A stretch of 6,202 bases of DNA from Methanosarcinales archaeon (GTDB lineage Archaea; Halobacteriota; Methanosarcinia; Methanosarcinales; Methanogasteraceae): positions 1 to 6,202 of the forward strand of contig DAOVGE010000060.1 of the NCBI GenBank assembly GCA_030672605.1. The letters run 5' to 3'. Position numbers and translations under genes: made by a program. The notes under the pieces were generated by a model that did no database searches, was not told the DNA's origin, and saw only the letters and a program-made list of their open reading frames with translations. This document shows, piece after piece, positions 5,276 to 6,202 of the stretch (positions within the stretch are counted from its first letter, which is position 1; the number at the start of each line of letters is the position of its first letter).

Positions 5276-6202
5276 ATGCTCGATTCCATCCGCAAACGGA
5301 TTTCCCACCAGATAAGCGCACTAAGGAGACGCTTTGCCCTTCAGCGATATCCTTTCGGCTGAAACCATCCAGAATATTATGGATGAATAAGTGGGTAGTT
5401 ATCGGGACCGTATTTTCCCCCTATGGTCACTTTATGTGCTTTTTTGTCACAGGTAATCAGTTCGGATCACTCCTGCCAAAATGCAGTAGCAAAGGTGCTT
5501 GCGGAACGAGTGGCACAAGGCGAGCCGCCTGCTCATCAAACACCAAATCATATTGCAAAGCCAGATTTCGCCTGCCTGTAAGCCTTGTCAGGCTATTGGT
5601 GCGTGAGACGGGGAGATTACTACATCTGAAGTCAGAAGAGGGATCTGAAATGGAAAGATCGCTTTGGTTAAGCTTGTAGACTGAACGACAGTCTCGATGC
5701 CAGATACCCCTGAAAACCAGAAGACATATCCACAGCCTGAAGTGCAGAAACCGGGTGTAAGCTTTCAAATTGTCTGTATCGTCGCTATAGTCTCATTATC
5801 TTGCGGAGCAGTCCTTGACAGCAGCGATTGGACCTTACAAGGGCAAGGAAACTGGCGAACATGCTCTGTTGCGCCAGACATTGGGCAGCATATCCACAGG
5901 CGATATTATATTGGGAGATCGCTACTATTGTTCGTATTTCTTGATTGTCATGTTGCATCGGTTGGGCGCGGACGCGGTCTTCCGGATCCATGGCAGCCAC
6001 AAAAGCGATTTCCGCAGGGGTAAGCAGGCCTCGCAAAAAAAGACCACATCGTTATATGGGAAAAGCCAAAACAACGACCGGCTTGAATGAGTGAGTCCAT
6101 GTACTGCCAAATGCCAGACACGTTAACAATACGCGGGCTCTTCTCTGTTTTGTATGGGCAAGATGGGCACTCATTCTGCTAAATGGGGTATCGATGCAGA
6201 AG
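5276..6202 (+). pseudogene. decayed IS4-family transposase, truncated by window edge
   Basis: No single frame is open, but IS4-type DDE transposase sequence continues across all three. Successive pieces are MLDSIRKRISHQISALRRRF (from 5276), SDILSAETIQNIMDE (5343-5387), TLCAFLSQVISSDHSCQNAV (from 5429), YCKARFRLPVSLVRLLVRE (about 5551-5607), KLVD then TTVSMPDTPENQ (5670-5720), GPYKGKETGEHALLRQ (5830-5877), GDIILGDRYYCSYF (from 5902) and DHIVIWEKPKQRPA (6042-6083). The first catalytic Asp (KLVD) and second (DRYY) are present. There are about seven frame changes (near 5339, 5418, 5527, 5644, 5666, 5820, 6041) and in-frame stops at 5388, 5682 and 6084, the last replacing an expected Trp. Recognisable sequence stops near 6135, with a doubtful resumption at about 6160. 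It cannot encode active transposase, so the copy is old. Confidence 0.88.

Noticed and set aside
5116..5679. Long plus-strand open frame after trpS as an intact gene
   Set aside because: Its first half has no protein character and only its end (YCKARFRLPVSLV onward) is one piece of the broken IS4 transposase.
5697..6090. Two overlapping open frames as separate small genes
   Set aside because: They are consecutive transposase fragments joined by a one-base shift at about 5820.

Overview
The window looks like chromosome from a euryarchaeon of the methanogen/ANME-type (Halobacteriota-like) lineage. The evidence is an archaeal-type TrpRS, two proteins of families (DUF2117, DUF2098) that I know essentially from methanogens and their relatives, archaeal TATA boxes, and a pilin-like protein rich in N-glycosylation sequons. 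No marker gene fixes the genus, so the lineage is an inference.

Layout. At the left edge (1-72) lie a probable fragment of a dispersed repeat and a T-rich terminator for the first gene. A minus-strand gene (73-1029) encodes a secreted or surface protein with a class III (pilin-like) N-terminus. It has its own TATA candidates in the ~100 bp gap behind the next gene. From 3172 down to 1130 runs a tight four-gene minus-strand operon: a 50-aa zinc ribbon, a 157-aa protein I do not recognise, a DUF2098 SH3-like small protein and a DUF2117 protein. Two junctions are 4-base ATGA overlaps and one is a 14-base gap, with a clear TATA box and Shine-Dalgarno at the head. Such coupling suggests the four act together, but none has a function I can name.

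A ~520-bp gene-free divergent region (3173-3692) separates this operon from trpS on the plus strand. It contains a striking cluster of inverted ATTCGTG-type repeats (3413-3497). trpS (3693-5081) is a complete archaeal tryptophanyl-tRNA synthetase with HIGH- and KMSKS-type motifs and a ~95-residue segment between its two signature regions.

Downstream of trpS are two back-to-back hairpins and an AT-rich spacer. From 5276 to the right edge there is a badly decayed IS4-family transposase. Its homology passes through about seven frame changes and three in-frame stops and runs off the window.

I see no CRISPR array, tRNA, rRNA, toxin-antitoxin or defence system. The best candidates for something undescribed are the four-gene operon and the sequon-dense surface protein.
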